Of a stretch of 64,000 nucleotides of DNA, positions 41,036 to 51,639 are shown one piece after another. The stretch is from Caenispirillum bisanense (GTDB taxonomy: Bacteria; Pseudomonadota; Alphaproteobacteria; Rhodospirillales; Rhodospirillaceae), in assembly GCF_900230255.1 (NCBI RefSeq), contig NZ_OCNJ01000001.1, positions 558,001 to 622,000 on the forward strand. Direction: 5' to 3'. The notes under the pieces are model-generated. The model was not told the origin of the DNA and did no database searches. It saw nothing but the letters and a program-made list of their open reading frames with translations. The position numbers and the translations under genes are program-made. Positions within the stretch are counted from its first letter, which is position 1; each line of letters starts with the position of its first letter.

Positions 41036-41290
41036 ATGGCCGAATCCCCCGTTCCCGCCGATATCGCCGCCCTTTCCTTCGAAGACGCCCTGGCCGCCCT
41101 GGAGGACATCGTCCGCCAGCTGGAAGGCGGCCGGGTGAAGCTCGACGAGGCGGTGGATGCCTACGAGCGCGGCGTCGCCCTGCGCAGTCACTGCGAACGC
41201 AAGCTGGCCGAGGCGCGCCAGCGCGTCGAGAAGATCTCCCTCGGCGCCGACGGCCGCCCGACCGGCGCCGCCCCCTTCGATGCCGGCTGA
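41036..41290 (+). CDS. xseB: Exodeoxyribonuclease VII small subunit
   Basis: 84 aa. FEDALAALEDIVRQLEGGRVKLDEAVDAYERG and LRSHCERKLAEARQRVEKI are the family signature; it binds XseA, the catalytic large subunit, which is not in this window. Ends 70 nt before ispA. The ribosome site is weak. Confidence 0.93.
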   Translation: MAESPVPADIAALSFEDALAALEDIVRQLEGGRVKLDEAVDAYERGVALRSHCERKLAEARQRVEKISLGADGRPTGAAPFDAG

Positions 41291-41360
41291 GCCGGCGCCT
41301 CCGCCTTCGCCCCTGTTCACCATCGTTCCCGCCCCCGTCCCGCCAGGAGTTCCGTCGAGC

Positions 41361-42263
41361 ATGAGCCGCCTTCGCGACACAATGGCCGAGCGCGCCACCG
41401 CCGTGGAAGAGGAGCTGCAGCGCCTGCTGCCGGTGGAGGACATCCCCGAGCGCCGGCTGTGGGAGGCCATGAGCTATTCGTGCCTCAACGGCGGCAAGCG
41501 GCTGCGGCCCTTCCTGGTGACGGCGACGGCCGACCTGTTCAACGTCGCCTCCAGCGCGTCGCTGCGCGTCGCCGCGGCGGTGGAGATGGTGCACAGCTAT
41601 TCCCTGGTGCACGACGACCTGCCGGCCATGGACGACGACGACCTGCGGCGCGGCCGGCCGACCTGCCACAAGCAGTTCGACGAGGCGACCGCCATCCTGG
41701 CCGGCGACGGCCTCTTGACCCGCGCCTTCGAGGTTCTGGGGGACCCCGGTGCCCACCCCGATCCGGCGGTGCGCGCCGAGCTGGTGGTGGAACTGGCAAA
41801 GGCGGCCGGTGCCCGCGGCATGGTCGGCGGCCAGATGGTCGACCTGCTGGCCGAGCGCGACGAGGGCTTCGGCCGCGGCATGGACGTCGCCGCCGTCACG
41901 CGCATGCACCAGCTGAAGACCGGCCGCCTCATCATGTTCTCGTGCTGCGCCGGCGCCATTCTCGGCAAGGCGGCGCCGCAGCTGCGCCAGGCGTTGACCA
42001 AATACGCCCACGACCTCGGCCTCGCGTTCCAGATCGTCGACGATCTGCTTGACGTCGAAGGCGATCAGGCCGAATTGGGCAAGACGGTGGGCAAGGACGC
42101 CGCCGCCGGCAAGCAGACCTTCGTGACCCTGCTCGGCCTGGACCGCGCCCGCACCCACGCCGAGATGCTCGTCGAACAGGCCGTGGCCCATCTGAAGCCC
42201 TTCGACGCCGAGGCCGACCTGCTGCGCGACGTGGCGCACTTCGTCCTCGCCCGCCGCGCCTGA
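41361..42263 (+). CDS. ispA: Farnesyl diphosphate synthase (geranyltranstransferase)
   Basis: 300 aa trans-prenyltransferase joining IPP to DMAPP and GPP. First Asp-rich motif [20 protein letters not shown], second [13 protein letters not shown], plus [10 protein letters not shown] and [13 protein letters not shown]. The insertion of two residues in the first Asp motif (DDxxxxD) marks type II bacterial FPP synthases. Chosen start 41361 has AGGAG upstream; an in-frame ATG at 41280 inside the end of xseB would add 27 proline-rich residues but lacks a ribosome site. It feeds squalene and hopanoid synthesis encoded at 57-64 kb. Confidence 0.94.
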   Translation: MSRLRDTMAERATAVEEELQRLLPVEDIPERRLWEAMSYSCLNGGKRLRPFLVTATADLFNVASSASLRVAAAVEMVHSYSLVHDDLPAMDDDDLRRGRPTCHKQFDEATAILAGDGLLTRAFEVLGDPGAHPDPAVRAELVVELAKAAGARGMVGGQMVDLLAERDEGFGRGMDVAAVTRMHQLKTGRLIMFSCCAGAILGKAAPQLRQALTKYAHDLGLAFQIVDDLLDVEGDQAELGKTVGKDAAAGKQTFVTLLGLDRARTHAEMLVEQAVAHLKPFDAEADLLRDVAHFVLARRA

Positions 42264-42292
42264 CGCCGCCGTTGCCGCCAAAGGATCCTGCC

Positions 42293-44212
42293 TTGACCCA
42301 GCGACCCGCCACTCCGATCCTCGACACCGTCCAGACCCCGGCCGACATGCGCGGCCTGTCGCTCGACAAGCTCCGCGAGCTTGCCGACGAGGTGCGGGCC
42401 GACCTGATCGACGCCGTCTCGCGCACCGGCGGGCACCTGGGCGCCGGGCTCGGCGTGGTCGAGCTGACGGTGGCCCTGCACCACGTGTTCGAGACGCCGC
42501 GAGACCGCCTGATCTGGGACGTCGGCCACCAGTGCTACCCGCACAAGATCCTGACCGGCCGGCGCGAGACCCTGCGCACCATCCGCCAGCCGGGCGGTAT
42601 CTCGGGCTTCACCCTGCGCAGCGAGAGCGAGTACGACCCCTTCGGCGCCGGTCACAGCTCGACCTCCATCTCCGCCGGCCTCGGCATGAAGGTGGCGTGC
42701 GACCTCATGGGCGACGACCGTCACGTGGTCTGCGTCATCGGCGACGGCGCCATGTCGGCGGGCATGGCCTACGAGGCCATGAACAACGCCGGCGCGATGA
42801 ATTCCAAGCTCATCGTCATCCTCAACGACAACGACATGAGCATCGCGCCGCCGGTCGGCGCCATGTCGGCCTATCTGTCCAAGGTGCTGTCGTCCAAGCC
42901 CTGGCTGTCGGCCCGCAACATCGCCAAGGAAATGGCCGCCCGCTTCCCCGGACCGCTGGAGCGCGCCGCCAAGCGGGCGGAGGAATACGCCCGCGGCCTC
43001 GTCACCGGCGGCACGCTGTTCGAGGAACTGGGCTTCTACTACGTCGGCCCCATCGACGGCCACAAGATGGACCATCTGGTGCCGGTGCTGAAGAACGTGC
43101 GCGACACCAACCACGAGGGGCCGGTGCTCATCCACGTGGTGACGCAGAAGGGCCGCGGCTATCCGCCCGCCGAAGCCGCCGCCGACAAGTACCACGGCGT
43201 CTCCAAGTTCGACGTGGTGACCGGCGACCAGGTGAAGGCCAAGCCCAACGCGCCGAGCTACACCGCCGTCTTCGCCAAGGCGCTGATCGAGGAGGCGCGT
43301 CACGACGACCGCATCGTCGCCATTTCCGCCGCCATGCCGGGCGGCACCGGGCTCGACAAGTTCGAGCGCGAGTTCCCGACCCGCACCTTCGACGTCGGCA
43401 TCGCCGAGCAGCACGCCGTGACCTTCGCCGCCGGTCTGGCGTGTGAGGGTTACAAGCCCTTCGCCGCCATCTATTCCACCTTCCTGCAGCGCGCCTACGA
43501 CCAGGTGGTCCACGACGTCGCCATCCAGAACCTGCCGGTGCGCTTCGCCATCGACCGCGCCGGCTTCGTCGGCGCCGACGGCGCGACCCACCAGGGCGTG
43601 TTCGACCTGTGCTACCTGTGCTGCCTGCCGAACATGGTGGTCATGTGCCCGTCCGACGAGGCGGAACTGGTGCACGCCGTCGCCACCGCCGCCGCCCACG
43701 GCGACGGCCCCATCGCCTTCCGCTACCCGCGCGGCGAGGGCGTCGGCACGGCGCTGCCCGAGCGCGGCGAGGTCCTGCCCATCGGCAAGGCCCGCGTGCT
43801 GCGCGAAGGCACGTCGGTGGCGTTGCTGTCCGTCGGCCCGCGCCTCGCCCACTGTCAGAAGGCCGCCGAGGACCTGGCGGCCAAGGGTCTGTCCACCACC
43901 GTCGCCGACATGCGCTTCGCCAAGCCCTTCGACACCGAGCTGGTGCGCCGTCTCGCCGCCACGCACGAGGTGCTCATCACGGTGGAGGAGGGCGCCCGCG
44001 GCGGCTTCGGCGCCCACCTGCTGCAGTTCATGTCGGACGAGGGGCTGCTCGACCACGGGCTGAAGGTGCGCACGCTCGCCATCCCCGACCACTTCTTCGA
44101 GCACGACAAGCCGGAGACCCAGTACGCCAAGGCCCGCCTGACCCAGGCCGACATCGTCGAGACGGCGCTGAAGGCCCTGGGCCGCGGCACCGAAGGGGCG
44201 GCGCGGGCGTAA
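42293..44212 (+). CDS. dxs: 1-deoxy-D-xylulose-5-phosphate synthase
   Basis: 639 aa thiamine-diphosphate enzyme, first step of the methylerythritol phosphate route. [16 protein letters not shown], the TPP motif [48 protein letters not shown], and [16 protein letters not shown]. The start is TTG at 42293, 7 nt after AAAGGA (42280-42285); no ATG precedes the conserved region. Follows ispA by 29 nt, so both ends of the isoprenoid supply are in one operon, with ispH at 58.5 kb. Confidence 0.96.
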   Translation: MTQRPATPILDTVQTPADMRGLSLDKLRELADEVRADLIDAVSRTGGHLGAGLGVVELTVALHHVFETPRDRLIWDVGHQCYPHKILTGRRETLRTIRQPGGISGFTLRSESEYDPFGAGHSSTSISAGLGMKVACDLMGDDRHVVCVIGDGAMSAGMAYEAMNNAGAMNSKLIVILNDNDMSIAPPVGAMSAYLSKVLSSKPWLSARNIAKEMAARFPGPLERAAKRAEEYARGLVTGGTLFEELGFYYVGPIDGHKMDHLVPVLKNVRDTNHEGPVLIHVVTQKGRGYPPAEAAADKYHGVSKFDVVTGDQVKAKPNAPSYTAVFAKALIEEARHDDRIVAISAAMPGGTGLDKFEREFPTRTFDVGIAEQHAVTFAAGLACEGYKPFAAIYSTFLQRAYDQVVHDVAIQNLPVRFAIDRAGFVGADGATHQGVFDLCYLCCLPNMVVMCPSDEAELVHAVATAAAHGDGPIAFRYPRGEGVGTALPERGEVLPIGKARVLREGTSVALLSVGPRLAHCQKAAEDLAAKGLSTTVADMRFAKPFDTELVRRLAATHEVLITVEEGARGGFGAHLLQFMSDEGLLDHGLKVRTLAIPDHFFEHDKPETQYAKARLTQADIVETALKALGRGTEGAARA

Positions 44213-44217
44213 TCGAC

Positions 44218-44979
<762 letters not shown>

Positions 44980-45066
44980 CGACGCCACCTTTAACCGATG
45001 CGGCCCCGCGGGCGTTGAGTCCGAGGCGCCGTCACCGGCTGAAGGATCGTCACCCCGAGGCTCGCC

Positions 45067-45354
45067 ATGTTCGACTCCGCACTCGCCGCCTCCGGCACCA
45101 CGTCGTGGGACCGTCGCATCGTCCGCACCTTCACGGTCGGACCCTACGTGGTGCGGGCCTACGAAATGCCGTCCGAACGCAAGCAGCTGGTGACCTTCGA
45201 GCGCCTCGCCCACCCGCAATGGCGCAAATGGAAGGCGAGCCGCGACGACACCTACATCGCCGAAACCTTCTGGCGCTGGAAGCTGCACGCCTGGATCCTC
45301 GGCCGCCTGCACCCCCTGACCGACTGGCTGCGCCCGTTCGGCTGGCCGTGGTGA
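45067..45354 (+). CDS. Conserved-looking small protein of unknown function
   Basis: 95 aa, rich in Trp and Arg: YVVRAYEMPSERKQLVTFER, HPQWRKWKASRDDTYIAETF and HAWILGRLHPLTDWLRPFGW. The C-terminal half may form a short amphipathic or membrane-associated helix. I do not recognise the family. Codon use is strongly GC-ending like its neighbours, which supports coding. No partner is evident: tlyA lies 87 nt upstream and dadA is convergent. Confidence 0.6.
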   Translation: MFDSALAASGTTSWDRRIVRTFTVGPYVVRAYEMPSERKQLVTFERLAHPQWRKWKASRDDTYIAETFWRWKLHAWILGRLHPLTDWLRPFGWPW

Positions 45355-45367
45355 GGCCGCCGCGGAC

Positions 45368-45397
45368 AAAAAAACGGCCGGGCGCGAGGCCCGGCCG
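45368..45397 (-). terminator. Intrinsic terminator of dadA
   Basis: CGGCCGGGC (45375-45383) pairs with GCCCGGCCG (45389-45397), and the minus-strand transcript continues into TTTTTTT (45374-45368). It lies between convergent genes. On the plus strand it has no U-tract. Confidence 0.85.
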
Positions 45398-45450
45398 GAG
45401 GTGCATGCGAGGGAGGAAAATCACGATCGAAGCGGGCGCACCCGCCGCCG

Positions 45451-46764
45451 TCACGCCGCCTTGCGGTCGGGACGGGCGACGGCGCGGCCGGTGTCGGGCG
45501 TCGTCACCGTGCCGCCGAAGCGAGCGATGGTGAGGCCGTCCATGTCGATGTCGGGCGTGCGGCCGGCGTAGAGGTCGGTCAGCACCCGCGCCGAGCCGCA
45601 GGCCATGGTCCAGCCCAGCGTGCCGTGGCCGGTGTTGAGCATGAGGTTGCGGAAGCGGGTCGGGCCCATGACCGGCACGCTGTCGGGCGTCATGGGGCGC
45701 AGGCCGGTCCAGAATTCCGACTTCGCCACGTCGCCGCCGGTCGGGAACAGGTCGGAGACGACGTATTCCACCGTCTCGCGGCGGCGCTGGTCGAGGTCCA
45801 GGTTGTAGCCGTTCAGTTCGGCCATGCCGGCGACGCGGATGCGGTCGCCGAGGCGGGTGAGGGCGACCTTGTGGGCCTCGTCCATGACCGTCGAGACGGG
45901 CGCGCCGGCCTCGTTCTCCACCGGGATGGTGATGGAGTAGCCCTTCACCGGGTAGACGGGCACGGAAATGCCCAGCGTCTTCAGCAGCAGCGGCGAATAG
46001 CTGCCCATGGCGCAGAGATAGCTGTCGGCGGTGACGCGGCCCTGGTCGGTCTCGACGCCGGTGACGCGGTCGCCTTCGGTGGTCACGGCCTTGATGGTGA
46101 CGCCGTGGCGGAACGTCACGCCGAGGTCGGCGGCCATTTTGGCGAGCGCCTGGGTGAACTTGAAGCAGTCGCCGGTTTCGTCGCCCGGCAGCAGCAGGCC
46201 GCCGACGATCTTCTGCGACACCTGGCCGAGGGCCGGCTCGTAACGGGCGCAGCCGGCGGTGTCGAGCACCTCGTAGGGCACGCCGTAGCGGTCGAGGATG
46301 GCGGTGTCCTTGGCGATACCGTCCAGCGCCGCCTGGGTGCGGAAGACCTCCAGCGTGCCGCGGGTGCGCTCGTCGTAGGTGATGCCGGTCTCGCCGCGCA
46401 GCCACTTCAGCACGTCGCGGGAGTATTCGGCGACGCGCACCATGCGGCTCTTGTTGACTTCGTAGCGGGCGGCGGTGCAGTTGCGCAGCATCATGCCCAT
46501 CCAGCGCCACATGTCCGCGTCCATGCGGGCGTGCAGCACCAGCGGGGCGTGGCGCATGAACATCCACTTGATCGCCTTCATGGGGATGCCCGGCGCGGCC
46601 CAGGGCGTCGCGTAGCCCGGCGAGATCTCACCGGCGTTGGCGAAGCTGGTCTCCATGGCCGGGGCCGGCTGGCGGTCGAGCACCGTGACCTCGTGCCCGT
46701 CGCGGGCGAGGAACCAAGCGGTGGTGACGCCGACGACGCCGCTGCCGAGAATGACGATCTTCAT
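45451..46764 (-). CDS. dadA: D-amino acid dehydrogenase
   Basis: 437 aa FAD enzyme oxidising D-amino acids (chiefly D-Ala) to 2-oxo acids and feeding electrons to the respiratory chain. The FAD fold starts [50 protein letters not shown] and [25 protein letters not shown] are DadA hallmarks. The ATG at 46764 is chosen because the Rossmann strand begins at once. The 221-nt upstream region has three TyrR-type boxes and the tyrR-like gene lies directly upstream, so aromatic amino acids probably control it. No alanine racemase gene is adjacent. Confidence 0.93.
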   Translation of the reverse strand: MKIVILGSGVVGVTTAWFLARDGHEVTVLDRQPAPAMETSFANAGEISPGYATPWAAPGIPMKAIKWMFMRHAPLVLHARMDADMWRWMGMMLRNCTAARYEVNKSRMVRVAEYSRDVLKWLRGETGITYDERTRGTLEVFRTQAALDGIAKDTAILDRYGVPYEVLDTAGCARYEPALGQVSQKIVGGLLLPGDETGDCFKFTQALAKMAADLGVTFRHGVTIKAVTTEGDRVTGVETDQGRVTADSYLCAMGSYSPLLLKTLGISVPVYPVKGYSITIPVENEAGAPVSTVMDEAHKVALTRLGDRIRVAGMAELNGYNLDLDQRRRETVEYVVSDLFPTGGDVAKSEFWTGLRPMTPDSVPVMGPTRFRNLMLNTGHGTLGWTMACGSARVLTDLYAGRTPDIDMDGLTIARFGGTVTTPDTGRAVARPDRKAA

Positions 46765-46894
46765 GGTGATGCGCCCCTGTTGTCTCCGGCCTCGGGCGGG
46801 CCGGTGTGGTCCTGCCTGCTGCATGAGCAAGCGGCGGGCCAGATGCCGGAATGGCGGAAAACGGGGCAATTTCAGGTGGGCGTGCGAGCGGGGC

Positions 46895-46912
46895 TGTACA
46901 CGTAGGTTTACG
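46895..46912. promoter_or_regulatory. TyrR-type box 1
   Basis: TGTACA, 6 nt, TTTACG, against the consensus TGTAAA-N6-TTTACA: 10 of 12 fixed bases match. 131 nt upstream of dadA. Confidence 0.7.
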
Positions 46913-46953
46913 GCCGAGCCATCAAGCCGCAGAAATCCGCGGTTCCCAAGCTC

Positions 46954-46971
46954 TGTAACGAAACGTTTACG
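46954..46971. promoter_or_regulatory. TyrR-type box 2
   Basis: TGTAAC, 6 nt, TTTACG: 10 of 12 fixed bases match the TyrR consensus. 41 bp from box 1, about four helical turns. Confidence 0.75.
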
Positions 46972-46972
46972 C

Positions 46973-46990
46973 CGTACGCGATCGTTTACG
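46973..46990. promoter_or_regulatory. TyrR-type box 3 (weak)
   Basis: CGTACG, CGATCG, TTTACG. The right half is as good as in boxes 1 and 2, the left half is poor. It abuts box 2 and overlaps the stop codon of the tyrR-like gene. Confidence 0.5.
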
Positions 46991-48551
46991 GTTTCTCCGG
47001 AATCCCATAGCGCCGCAGCTTGTTGGCGATCATGGTGTGGGAGGTGGACAGCCGCGCCGCCAGCTTGCGGCTGGAGGGGAACAGCGGGTAGAGCCGTGTC
47101 AGCAAGTCACGCTCGAAGGCGGCCTGGGCGTCCTCCCACGACGCCGGGCCGGGGCCGGGCGGCGGCAGGGCGGTGCCGGGATCGGCGCCCTGGCCGCCGG
47201 CCAGTTCGTCGGCCAATTCCAGGTCGGCGGGCTCCAGCACTGTCTTCTCGGTCATGGTGACGGCGCGGAACACCACGTTCTGCAATTGCCGCACATTGCC
47301 CGGCCAGGGGCTCGCCAGCAGGCCGGCGCGGGCGGCGGGCGACAGGGCGGGGCAGGGGCGGCCGGCGCGGGCGGCGGCCTCTTCCATGAAGTGGCGGGCG
47401 AGCGTCAGGATGTCGTCGCCGCGCTTGCGGAGCGGCGGCACCTCCAGGCGCAGCACGTTCAGGCGGTAGAACAGATCCTCGCGGAAGCTGCCGTCGCGCA
47501 CCATGGCGGCGAGGTCGCGGTGCGTCGCGCCGATGATGCGCACGTCCACCCGCAGCTCGCGGTCGCCGCCGACACGGCGGAAGCTGCCGTCGTTGAGGAA
47601 GCGCAGCAGCTTGGCCTGGAGGTAGGGCGACATCTCGCCGATCTCGTCGAGGAACACGGTGCCGCCGCCGGCCAGTTCCAGCAGCCCCGGCTTGCCGCCC
47701 TTCTGGGCGCCGGAGAAGGCGCCGGGGGCATAGCCGAACAGTTCGCTCTCGGCCAGGCTTTCGGGCACGGCGGCGCAGTTGAGGGCGAGGAAGGGCGCCT
47801 CCTTGCGCGGGCTGCCGGCGTGGCAGGCGAGCGCCACCAGTTCCTTGCCGGTGCCCGTCTCGCCGAGGATGAGCAGCGGCGCATCCAGCGCCGCCACCCG
47901 CGCCCCCTGGCGGCGCAGGGCGGCGATGGCCGGCGAGGCGCCGAGGATGGCCTCGAAGCTGCCGGGGCGGAAGTGCTGCAGCACGTGCATCTGCTCGCCG
48001 ACGCGGTTGGGCGCCTGCAGGGTGACGACGCCGCCCGCCGGCTGCCCCTCGGCGTCCAGCGCCGGGGTGCAGGTGAGCAGGAACGGCTCGCCGCGCACGG
48101 AAACCTCGCGCGGCGCCATGCGGAAGCCGGCGGCGACCAGGGGCGGCGCCATGTCCTCGTCGTCGGCCAGGTAGACGTCGAGCGCGAGGCCTTCCAGCCC
48201 CCGCTCGTCGGTACCGGCGGCGGCCGCGGCGGCGGCGTTGCCGACCACGATCACGCCCTCGCCGTCGAGCAGCAGCACCGGGTCCGGCATGGCCGACAGC
48301 AGCGCCTCCAGGTGCAGGCGGCGGCGCATGCCGGGCAGCTGGTCGGTGGTGCGCACATGGGTGACGCCGGCCACCGCCGCCAGGTCGTCGCGCAGGGCGT
48401 GGAAGGCGTCGGTGGGCAGGGCGGGGGCGTCGATGTAGACGAAGGGGACGTCCACCTCCACCGCCACCACGTTGATGCCCTTCAGCGCCAGCACGCCGAG
48501 GATTTCCTGGGCGATGCCGACGCGGTCGTCGAAGCGGACGGTGATGCGCAT
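46986..48551 (-). CDS. TyrR/PhhR-like transcriptional regulator
   Basis: 521 aa. ACT domain ([20 protein letters not shown], 1-70), PAS domain ([22 protein letters not shown], 84-190), AAA+ domain with Walker A GETGTGKE (230-237) and [22 protein letters not shown], and a C-terminal TyrR HTH ([20 protein letters not shown]). The sigma-54 contact loop reads GAFSGA (277-282), close to GAFTGA. E. coli TyrR lacks it and works with sigma-70, so this protein might keep some sigma-54 activity. It lies upstream of dadA on the same strand with TyrR boxes between. Serine protease gene ends 17 nt upstream. Confidence 0.88.
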   Translation of the reverse strand: MRITVRFDDRVGIAQEILGVLALKGINVVAVEVDVPFVYIDAPALPTDAFHALRDDLAAVAGVTHVRTTDQLPGMRRRLHLEALLSAMPDPVLLLDGEGVIVVGNAAAAAAAGTDERGLEGLALDVYLADDEDMAPPLVAAGFRMAPREVSVRGEPFLLTCTPALDAEGQPAGGVVTLQAPNRVGEQMHVLQHFRPGSFEAILGASPAIAALRRQGARVAALDAPLLILGETGTGKELVALACHAGSPRKEAPFLALNCAAVPESLAESELFGYAPGAFSGAQKGGKPGLLELAGGGTVFLDEIGEMSPYLQAKLLRFLNDGSFRRVGGDRELRVDVRIIGATHRDLAAMVRDGSFREDLFYRLNVLRLEVPPLRKRGDDILTLARHFMEEAAARAGRPCPALSPAARAGLLASPWPGNVRQLQNVVFRAVTMTEKTVLEPADLELADELAGGQGADPGTALPPPGPGPASWEDAQAAFERDLLTRLYPLFPSSRKLAARLSTSHTMIANKLRRYGIPEKP

Positions 48552-48568
48552 GGCGGGGTGGGTTCAGC

Positions 48569-49462
48569 TCAGCGGATGCAGCCGGCCGGCAGGCGGCGGC
48601 GCAGCAGCGTGTCGAGGGGCGCGTCGGCCTTCAGGCAGGACGCGAGCACGGAGCGGAAGGCGCCGGTGTCGGTGCCGACGGCCTCGGGCAGCGGGGTGGG
48701 AGCGCCGAGGCTCACGCCGGCCTTGCTCAGGGCCTGGCCCGGGGCACCGGCGGCGAAGATCTCGGCGGGCGCGGCGATGGCGACGGCGCGGCCGTCCTGA
48801 ATGCGGCCCTGCATGACGTTGAGGCCGACCACCCAGAACCGCCCGTCGTCGTATTGCAGCAGCGGCGAGCCGGACCCGCCCTGCTGCACCGTGCAGTCGT
48901 GCATGAGGCGTTCGGCGTTGCGCGACAGCACGCTGCAGCCCGAGCCGAGGGAGACGGCATAGGGTCGGTCGTGGCGATAGCCGGCCTCGAACAGCGGCGC
49001 ATCGGGCGCGGCGTCGAGCGTCCGCACGCCCAGCCAGCCGACGGTGCGGCCGATGGGCACGTCCAGCTCGATCACCGCCCAGTCCTGCGGCGCGAGGCTG
49101 CTGTCGGGGTTGCGGGGGAAGGTCTTGAGGCCGGTGCGCACCGCCTTGGCGCGGGCGTGGGCGAGCCAGGTGTCGCGCTGGAAGCCGGCGACGACGTGGA
49201 TGTCGGACAACTGCCGCAGGGCGCCGTTGCGCGGGTTGAACAGGCAGTGCCCGGCGGTGAGCGCCGTGCTCGGCCCCACCAGCACGGCGGTGCAGAAGCC
49301 GCGCCCGGCGGCGTTGAGGCGGCCGAGCGCGGTGAACGGCCAGGTGCCGGCATCCATCAGCGCGCGGTGTTCGTCGCGCGGCTGCGCCGGCCCGGCCGCC
49401 GCCACGGGCGGGGCCAGGACCGGCAGCAGGATCAGGGCGAGGAGCACGAGGCGGCGGAGCAT
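48569..49462 (-). CDS. Secreted trypsin-like serine protease
   Basis: 297 aa. Signal peptide (MLRRLVLLALILLPVLAPPVAAA), then a chymotrypsin-fold domain: CTAVLVGPSTALTAGHCLF (catalytic His), DWAVIELDVPIG (Asp), and CTVQQGGSGSPLLQYDDG (catalytic Ser). Three pairs of cysteines could form disulfides. It is probably periplasmic or secreted. Target unknown. It ends 17 nt before the tyrR-like start and may share its transcript. Confidence 0.85.
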   Translation of the reverse strand: MLRRLVLLALILLPVLAPPVAAAGPAQPRDEHRALMDAGTWPFTALGRLNAAGRGFCTAVLVGPSTALTAGHCLFNPRNGALRQLSDIHVVAGFQRDTWLAHARAKAVRTGLKTFPRNPDSSLAPQDWAVIELDVPIGRTVGWLGVRTLDAAPDAPLFEAGYRHDRPYAVSLGSGCSVLSRNAERLMHDCTVQQGGSGSPLLQYDDGRFWVVGLNVMQGRIQDGRAVAIAAPAEIFAAGAPGQALSKAGVSLGAPTPLPEAVGTDTGAFRSVLASCLKADAPLDTLLRRRLPAGCIR

Positions 49463-49547
49463 GGGGTCCGGGCGGGGGAGGGCGGTCGGGCCGCCAGTGT
49501 CGCCCGCCGGATCGTCGCCCGCAAGCCTCGTGCTGCCGCGCCGGGGC

Positions 49548-49970
49548 TCAGGCGACCGCCAGGCGGACGTCGATGTTGCCGCGGGTGGCGTGGCTGTAGG
49601 GGCAGACCACGTGCGCCTTCTGCACCAGGTCTTCCGCGACGGCGTGCTCGATGCCCGGCAGGGCGATCGTCAGGTCGACGTCGATGCCGAAGCCGGTGCC
49701 GTCGTCGCGCGGGCCGATGCCGACAGTGGCGGTGACGGTGGCGTCCTCGGGCACCTTCACCTTCTCCTTGCCGGCGACGAACTTGAGCGCGCCGAGGAAG
49801 CAGGCGGAGTAGCCGGCGGCGAACAGCTGCTCGGGGTTGGTGCCCTCGCCACCGCCGCCGCCCAGCTCCTTCGGCGTCGACAGGGTGACGGACAGGCGGT
49901 TGTCGTCGCTCGCGGCGCGGCCCTCGCGGCCACCGGTGGCGGAGGCGGTGGTGCGGTACTTGATGTCCAT
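49548..49970 (-). CDS. ohr: Organic hydroperoxide resistance protein Ohr
   Basis: 140 aa OsmC/Ohr-fold thiol peroxidase that reduces organic hydroperoxides. Catalytic Cys57 in [13 protein letters not shown] and Cys123 in [12 protein letters not shown], with Arg and Glu ligands near residues 16 and 47 (NPEQLF). The ATG at 49970 starts at [10 protein letters not shown]. Divergent from ohrR, with a pair of inverted operators in the gap. Confidence 0.95.
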   Translation of the reverse strand: MDIKYRTTASATGGREGRAASDDNRLSVTLSTPKELGGGGGEGTNPEQLFAAGYSACFLGALKFVAGKEKVKVPEDATVTATVGIGPRDDGTGFGIDVDLTIALPGIEHAVAEDLVQKAHVVCPYSHATRGNIDVRLAVA

Positions 49971-50046
49971 GACGGTCTCCTGAGGTCTTCGGTCGAAGGG
50001 GAACGGCTGGGGCGCCGTCCATGGAGTGAAGAATGGCGGGCAATTT

Positions 50047-50064
50047 GATCGTGTGCAATGAAAT
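50047..50064 (-). promoter_or_regulatory. Putative OhrR operator, ohr side
   Basis: Read on the minus strand this is ATTTCATTG, CACA, CGATC. It is the inverted counterpart of the site at 50101-50118: 15 of 18 bases match. It lies 77 nt upstream of the ohr start. Confidence 0.65.
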
Positions 50065-50069
50065 AGACC

Positions 50070-50084
50070 GCATGGCAGCCATGC
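50070..50084. promoter_or_regulatory. Perfect palindrome between the two operators
   Basis: GCATGGC, A, GCCATGC: a 7-bp perfect inverted repeat lying between the two 18-mers. It may be a further protein site. Confidence 0.4.
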
Positions 50085-50100
50085 GCATGCCGGACGAGCG

Positions 50101-50118
50101 ATTTCATTGTGCGCGATC
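50101..50118 (+). promoter_or_regulatory. Putative OhrR operator, ohrR side
   Basis: ATTTCATTG, TGCG, CGATC. It starts 33 nt before the chosen ohrR start and pairs with the inverted site at 50047-50064, which suits autoregulation of both divergent genes. Confidence 0.65.
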
Positions 50119-50133
50119 CATCTCCGGGGCACG

Positions 50134-50613
50134 ATGTCCCGTTCCGCCGCTCCAGCCCGCGAGTCCGCCATGGCCGACGTGCCGCTGCCCATCGACCGCC
50201 AGCTCTGCTTCGCCGTCTATTCGGCGGCGCACGCCCTCAACCGCGTCTACAAGCCGCTGCTCGATCCGCTCGGGCTCACCTATCCGCAGTATCTGGTGCT
50301 GCTGGCGCTGTGGGAGGAGGACGGCATCACGGTGAAACAGCTCGGCGTGCAGATGCACCTGGACTCCGGTACCCTGACGCCGCTGCTCAAGCGCATGGAG
50401 GCCGCCGGCCTCGTGACCCGTCGCCGTGACGCCGCCGACGAACGCCAGGTGCGCATCGGCCTCACCGAAGAGGGGCGGGCGCTGCGGCAGCGGGCCGGGA
50501 CGGTGCAGGAGTCGATCCTCTGCGCCTCCAAGCGCACGCCGGCGGAGCTGGAGGCCCTGCGCGACCAGCTCACCGCCCTGCGCGACGCGCTGCTCGCCGA
50601 CGGCTGCGCGTGA
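50134..50613 (+). CDS. ohrR: MarR-family peroxide sensor OhrR
   Basis: 159 aa (123-147 if a later Met is used). Winged helix typical of Ohr[42 protein letters not shown]. The reactive cysteine that senses organic hydroperoxide is Cys25 in [43 protein letters not shown] is the DNA-reading helix and wing. The start at 50134 is uncertain: MADVPLPID at 50170 is equally plausible by homology, and neither has a strong ribosome site. Confidence 0.92.
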   Translation: MSRSAAPARESAMADVPLPIDRQLCFAVYSAAHALNRVYKPLLDPLGLTYPQYLVLLALWEEDGITVKQLGVQMHLDSGTLTPLLKRMEAAGLVTRRRDAADERQVRIGLTEEGRALRQRAGTVQESILCASKRTPAELEALRDQLTALRDALLADGCA

Positions 50614-50670
50614 CAGGGCGCCCTGCGCGCGCTATGTGTGCCGCACCCCATCGCCACCAGCCGCCGAGCC

Positions 50671-51366
50671 ATGACCCCCGAAGAGATCGTCGCCCGCGTC
50701 CTCTACAAGGACAGCCTCATGCTCATCCTGAACAAGCCGGCGGGCGTGCCGGTGCATGCCGGGCCGGGCGGCGGCGACAACATGGAGATGTACTTCGACG
50801 CCCTGCGCTTCGGCCTGCCGCGCCTGCCCAACCTGGCGCACCGGCTGGACCGCGACACTTCGGGCTGCCTGATCCTCGGGCGGCACTCCAAGGCGCTGCG
50901 CAAGCTCGGCAAGCTGTTCCAGCAGGGGCGGGTGGAAAAGATCTATTGGGCGGTGGTGGAAGGCGCGCCCACGGGCGGGGCCGAAGCCGGCACGGTGGAC
51001 GCCCCCTTGCGCAAGCTGACGCCCAAGCGCGGCTGGAAGATGGTGGTCGACCCCGCCGAGGGCCAGCCGGCGGTGACCGAGTGGCGCCTCCTCGGCCGCT
51101 CCGCCGATGGCCGCCGCAGCTGGCTCGAATGCCGGCCGAAGACGGGGCGGACGCACCAGATCCGCGTCCACTGCGCCCACCTCGGCTGCCCCATCGTCGG
51201 CGACCCGGTCTACGGCGCCGCCGACGCCCCGGCCGACGCCCTGCACCTGCATGCCCGCGGCGTGGTCGTGCCGCTCTACCCGACCCGCGACCCGGTAGCC
51301 TGCGAGGCCCCTGTCCCGGCCCACATGCGCGCCGCCCTGACGGCCTGCGGCTTCGGCGGGGAATAG
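50671..51366 (+). CDS. RluA-family pseudouridine synthase
   Basis: 231 aa. Catalytic [14 protein letters not shown] with the essential Asp; [24 protein letters not shown] is the second signature. There is no N-terminal S4 domain, so it resembles the short RluA type acting on 23S and/or tRNA uridines, but the target cannot be named. The start ATG at 50671 is preferred over a GTG at 50638 as it begins just before the first conserved strand. Confidence 0.88.
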   Translation: MTPEEIVARVLYKDSLMLILNKPAGVPVHAGPGGGDNMEMYFDALRFGLPRLPNLAHRLDRDTSGCLILGRHSKALRKLGKLFQQGRVEKIYWAVVEGAPTGGAEAGTVDAPLRKLTPKRGWKMVVDPAEGQPAVTEWRLLGRSADGRRSWLECRPKTGRTHQIRVHCAHLGCPIVGDPVYGAADAPADALHLHARGVVVPLYPTRDPVACEAPVPAHMRAALTACGFGGE

Positions 51367-51458
51367 GGGCGGGGGCAGCGACTTGCGCTCCGCTCCGGCG
51401 GGCCTGGATGCGGCCGCGCGCAGCCCGACCGTGGCGAGGTCTTCCGAGGTAGAGGATT

Positions 51459-51492
51459 TTGTCATGGCTGGGCGTGCTCCGGCCAACCGCGG
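51459..51492 (+). repeat. REP-like palindrome, diverged copy
   Basis: TTGTCATGGCTGGGC, GTGC, TCCGGCCAACCGCGG. It aligns base for base with the units near 10.6 kb, read in plus orientation. Lies between rluA-type and ydcS-like genes, showing the element is dispersed. Confidence 0.5.
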
Positions 51493-51639
51493 GGACACCG
51501 GCGCGGGGCATGATGTTGCGACCAGGCCATCGTTTTTCCTCATGCCCCTGCCAGAGATTTTCATATTTTCCATACGGCGGCCCCCCAAGTAGCCTTTCTC
51601 CCAAGTCGGACAACCATAAGGTCCAACAGGGAGAGCATC

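Noticed and set aside
42065-44104. A 679-codon minus-strand frame across dxs
   Set aside because: Antisense to a full-length, motif-complete dxs; composition typical of shadow frames.
46765-46985. Sigma-54 promoter upstream of dadA
   Set aside because: No convincing -24 GG / -12 GC pair was visible, so I did not annotate one despite the GAFSGA loop of the regulator.
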